Positions 12,393 through 14,581 of a DNA stretch of 14,581 nt are shown here, one piece after another. The position numbers and the translations under genes were made by a program. The DNA lies in the NCBI GenBank assembly GCA_021801545.1, contig JAJYXX010000125.1, forward strand, positions 1 to 14,581, given 5' to 3'. Source of the stretch: Chloroflexota bacterium. GTDB taxonomy: Bacteria > Chloroflexota > Limnocylindria > Limnocylindrales > CSP1-4. The notes under the pieces were generated by a model that did no database searches, had not been told where the DNA came from, and worked only from the letters and a program-made list of their open reading frames with translations. Every line of letters starts with the position of its first letter. Position 1 is the stretch's first letter.

Positions 12393-13541
12393 CTAACCTC
12401 CGACCCCCAGCCCGGCGAGCGCACCCGGGAGTCCATCGAGGTCTCGCTTTGGTACGTCGAGGAGCTCAGCAAGCTTGCCGCGGGTGATCTTGCCGGCCTG
12501 CCAGGCTCGGATCGCGAGCTGCCGGAACCTCCTGGACACGGGTCCTTTCGGCTGCTGATCGCTTGGCTCGTAACCAAGCCTTCGGGCAAGTGCAGACGGC
12601 TTGAACGCCGCGAACTCCTGGCGCTGGGGCTCCGCTATGAGGCCGAGGTTGAGCAGACGCCAGAGGGTGGCGTCGTAGCTGACCTGGAAGTAACGCTGAA
12701 GTTCGATGACGTCCGCGACGGACACCGGTCGCCTCGCAGGCACGCCCAGGGTTGCGAGGAACTCGAGCACGCCGTCGGTGGGCGACAGGAACTCGGCCGC
12801 GAACGCGTTGGCGCGCTTCTCGGCGAGACCTTGCCCGTTGCGGAAGCAGACCTCGGCGCGGTCCCCGTCCACGTCCAGGAGCAGGTGAGCGTATTCATGG
12901 GCGGCGCTGAACTGCCGACGCGTCCAAACCGCGTTTCCATTGAGAAGGATGCATGGTCCGGTCTCCTCCGACGCGAAGAGGGCACCGTCGATGGCGCTTT
13001 CCTCGGCCATCGGCCAATCGAGCACCTTGACCCCCTGGAGCTCGAGCAGTGCGACGACGTCGCCGATCGGCCGGGCTCCGAGCTGCAACCGTTGACGCTC
13101 GGCGAGCGCCACTGCGCGTCCCTGGTCGATGTGCCGACCGGCGAGGCCCCCGTAGCGGACACGCGGGATCTCGGGACGAACGTCGAGCAGCGCCTCAAGG
13201 CTGGCGTACTCGGCACAGCGAGACGCGAAGGTCACGAGGGCTCGCCGATCGTTGTTCGTAAGGTCGCCGCCTCGAAGGTGGAAGTTGACCGGGTTCCATG
13301 CGTCCGGGTCGAACTGGTCTTCGGCAGCCACGAACCACTCGATGGGCTTGCCGAGAAGGTCGGCCAGGACTGCGAGTTCCACGCTACTGATGTCACGACG
13401 CCCGGCCTCGAGCTCGGTCACGCTCGGGCGGGGGATCCCGAGCCTGGCGGCGACATCCCCCTGGCGCAGGCCGACCTGTTCGCGAGCCAGCCGGGCTCTT
13501 GTCGCGATGGACTGACGGGTGGGAGCCGTGGCGGTGGTCAC
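12393..13541 (-). CDS. Xre-family regulator fused to ImmA/IrrE metallopeptidase
   Basis: The product has 382 residues. Residues about 14-70 are a Cro/C1-type helix-turn-helix: LAREQVGLRQGDVAARLGI, PSVTELEAGRR and ELAVLADLLGKP. After a linker, the middle is an ImmA/IrrE (COG2856) zinc peptidase with HEYAH (residues 215-219) and the third ligand Glu241 in EKRANAFAAEFL. The C-terminal 120 residues hold a second helical region and KITRGKLAELLDV, which looks like another small helix-turn-helix. Such proteins repress their own operon and are switched by cleavage or unfolding under stress. The start is GTG 13541, with GGGAGGG about ten bases upstream; no ATG is suitable. It leads the minus-strand run and ends five bases before the PIN gene, so repression of the PIN gene, and possibly of the genes beyond, is inferred. 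Confidence 0.86.
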   Translation of the reverse strand: MTTATAPTRQSIATRARLAREQVGLRQGDVAARLGIPRPSVTELEAGRRDISSVELAVLADLLGKPIEWFVAAEDQFDPDAWNPVNFHLRGGDLTNNDRRALVTFASRCAEYASLEALLDVRPEIPRVRYGGLAGRHIDQGRAVALAERQRLQLGARPIGDVVALLELQGVKVLDWPMAEESAIDGALFASEETGPCILLNGNAVWTRRQFSAAHEYAHLLLDVDGDRAEVCFRNGQGLAEKRANAFAAEFLSPTDGVLEFLATLGVPARRPVSVADVIELQRYFQVSYDATLWRLLNLGLIAEPQRQEFAAFKPSALARRLGYEPSDQQPKGPVSRRFRQLAIRAWQAGKITRGKLAELLDVPKRDLDGLPGALAGLGVGG

Positions 13542-13561
13542 GATAGGTCAGCCCTCCCGAC

Positions 13562-13592
13562 TTGATGAATGCATTGATGTCAGAATATCATA
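13562..13592 (-). promoter_or_regulatory. promoter and operator region of the Xre-ImmA operon
   Basis: Reading the minus strand, TATGAT (complement of 13587-13592) is a good -10 box 46 bases before GTG 13541. The -35 region is poor, which suits a regulated promoter. Just downstream lies a direct repeat seen on the plus strand as TTGATG at 13562-13567 and 13574-13579, with the palindrome AATGCATT (13568-13575) between and partly overlapping them. This cluster is unusually AT-rich for the window and sits where an autorepressor would bind. Binding is inferred. Confidence 0.4.
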
Positions 13593-13697
13593 CCCACGTG
13601 CGTGTGTGTGGAGAGATTCCTGCGCCTTCCATAGGGCGAAGCGGACCCGTTCGAGATGCACGTCCTGGCCATCGCCTGGCTGCCTCTCGGCGCACCC

Positions 13698-13714
13698 ACG
13701 GCCGCGCGGGCCGT
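13698..13714 (-). terminator. hairpin at the end of the nitroreductase gene
   Basis: ACGGCC-GCGCG-GGCCGT is a perfect 6-bp stem with a five-base loop that includes the last base of the nitroreductase stop codon. No T-run follows on the minus strand. It may be a GC-rich terminator separating this gene from the Xre-ImmA operon. Confidence 0.3.
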
Positions 13715-14581
13715 CAGCGCGACCCGACCGGCAGCAGCATCAGGGCCGCCTCCTCCACGCCGTCGACATCGAGCAGCCGGTTGACCGCGTCGTCGAAGAA
13801 GGCCCCGACCGCGCAGGCCCCGAGACCGGCGGCCTCGGCGGCCAGGTAGACGTTCTGACCGATGTGCCCGGCCTCGAGGAGGGCATAGCGGTAGGCGCGT
13901 TCGCGGTACCGCCAGCGCAGGCGTTGGAAGACCGCGCTCAGGACGAGCACGACCGGGGCCTGACCGAGGAATTCCTGGCCGAGAGCGGCGATCACGAGGT
14001 CGCCTCCGAACGTGCCGTCCCGGAGGCGTTCGAGGGCGTGGTCGGCGGGGGCGTAGTGGTAGATCCCCGGCTCGATCCCCTCGACACGGCTGGTCACGAC
14101 GTACGTCTCGATCGGGTACTGGGCGCCGGCCGACGGCGCCGCCCGGAGGCCGCCCGGGCCGGTGATCCCCGTCGCCGCGCCGAGCAGCCACGCCAGTTCG
14201 CGGGTGGTGAGCGGTCGGTCCGCGTAGTCGCGCAGCGAGCGCCGCCGATCGATCGCCCCGGCGACCGAGAGTTCGGTGGGCGCGCTGACCGGCGGGAGGG
14301 CGGAGCGCACGGCCCCGGGATACTCCTTCGTCCGGGCCGGCTGGACTCCCCAGCCGACGAGGGCTCCGAGGGCGTCGGCAAAACCCGGCGAGCTGGCCCG
14401 GTGGTAGAGCGCGCCGAAGTCCTCCCCGGGTCGGCGGCCGACGTCCGACGGGCGGGCCAGCCAGCCGGCGGCAAAGCCGGTCGCCCCGACGCCGGCGGCG
14501 GCGAGGACGGCGCGCCGCGAGATGCCGGGGCGCGAGATGCCCCGGTGGGCGGACGGCGCCGCCTCGGGGGTCGGAGGCGAG
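13714..14581 (-). CDS. SagB-type nitroreductase/dehydrogenase with Tat-like signal, partial (5' end off window)
   Basis: The frame is open from the right edge to TGA (complement of 13714-13716), giving 288 complete codons with no start codon before the signal region, so the true start lies outside. Near the edge SRRAVLAAAGVGATGFAAGW is a twin-arginine followed by a hydrophobic stretch, suggesting folded export with FMN bound, or a membrane anchor. A SagB-like lead segment follows (LYHRASSPG, KEYPGA). Then comes the FMN-binding nitroreductase core: DRRRSLRDYADRPLT, AAPSAGAQYPIETYVV, GIYHYAPADHALERL, GQEFLGQAPVVLVLS, YRYALLEAGHIGQNVYL and GAFFDDAVNRLL. SagB enzymes oxidise azolines in RiPP maturation, but many stand-alone relatives have unknown substrates. 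No YcaO or precursor gene is visible here. A long overlapping reverse-frame reading at 13580-14191 is a shadow. Confidence 0.85.
   Translation of the reverse strand, partial: SPPTPEAAPSAHRGISRPGISRRAVLAAAGVGATGFAAGWLARPSDVGRRPGEDFGALYHRASSPGFADALGALVGWGVQPARTKEYPGAVRSALPPVSAPTELSVAGAIDRRRSLRDYADRPLTTRELAWLLGAATGITGPGGLRAAPSAGAQYPIETYVVTSRVEGIEPGIYHYAPADHALERLRDGTFGGDLVIAALGQEFLGQAPVVLVLSAVFQRLRWRYRERAYRYALLEAGHIGQNVYLAAEAAGLGACAVGAFFDDAVNRLLDVDGVEEAALMLLPVGSR

Noticed and set aside
12831..13565. 244-codon plus-strand frame opposite the Xre-ImmA gene
   Set aside because: It is a shadow of a gene with HTH and HEYAH motifs, and has no recognisable domain.
13580..14191. 203-codon second minus-strand frame within the nitroreductase
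   Set aside because: It is an out-of-frame, Arg/Pro-rich reading. The SagB frame has conserved motifs along its whole length.

Overview
The window is a high-GC bacterial chromosomal segment with G/C-rich third codon positions, ATG, GTG and TTG starts, and clear Shine-Dalgarno sites on several genes. Nothing in it fixes the taxon. A Chloroflexota or Actinomycetota source fits the composition, but that is a guess. I saw no rRNA, tRNA, CRISPR array, transposase or integrase.

Layout. (1) 1-3872, plus strand: a ribose uptake operon in the classic order rbsD (5' part cut by the window edge), rbsA, rbsC, rbsB. The first three genes overlap by 1 and 4 bases. A 127-bp gap with a perfect 8-bp hairpin precedes rbsB. 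(2) 4056-4947, plus: an Xre/MbcA/ParS-type antitoxin and RES-domain toxin pair, led by a consensus-like promoter with a 21-bp palindrome between its -35 and -10 boxes. (3) 5047-5700, plus: a stand-alone nucleotidyltransferase-fold protein (AbiEii-like). (4) 5765-7253, plus: a wrecked type I restriction-modification locus. hsdM carries a frameshift and an internal deletion, and its C-terminus runs directly into the last part of an hsdS specificity subunit. No hsdR is present. (5) 7411-8022, plus: a one-helix membrane protein with a coiled coil. (6) 13541 down to 8135, minus: a run of six genes. In transcription order they are an Xre-ImmA/IrrE metallopeptidase, a PIN-domain protein, a larger PIN-like protein, a GIY-YIG nuclease, a RecB/Cas4-like PD-(D/E)XK protein and an Abi_C (abortive infection C-terminus) protein. 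(7) 13714-14581, minus: a SagB-type nitroreductase with a twin-arginine-like N-terminus, cut by the window edge.

How it fits together. The two ends (ribose import and the nitroreductase) look like ordinary chromosome. The roughly 9.5 kb between them looks like a defence or addiction island: one recognisable toxin-antitoxin pair, one decayed restriction system, and a collinear minus-strand set of one regulator-protease with several predicted nucleases. The part most likely to hold something undescribed is the minus-strand cluster. Its tightest pairs are Xre-ImmA with PIN (5-bp gap) and PIN-like with GIY-YIG (4-bp gap). The RecB-like gene follows 91 bp downstream, and the Abi_C gene lies beyond a further 256-bp gap. 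Whether these are one system or several adjacent modules cannot be decided from one sequence.
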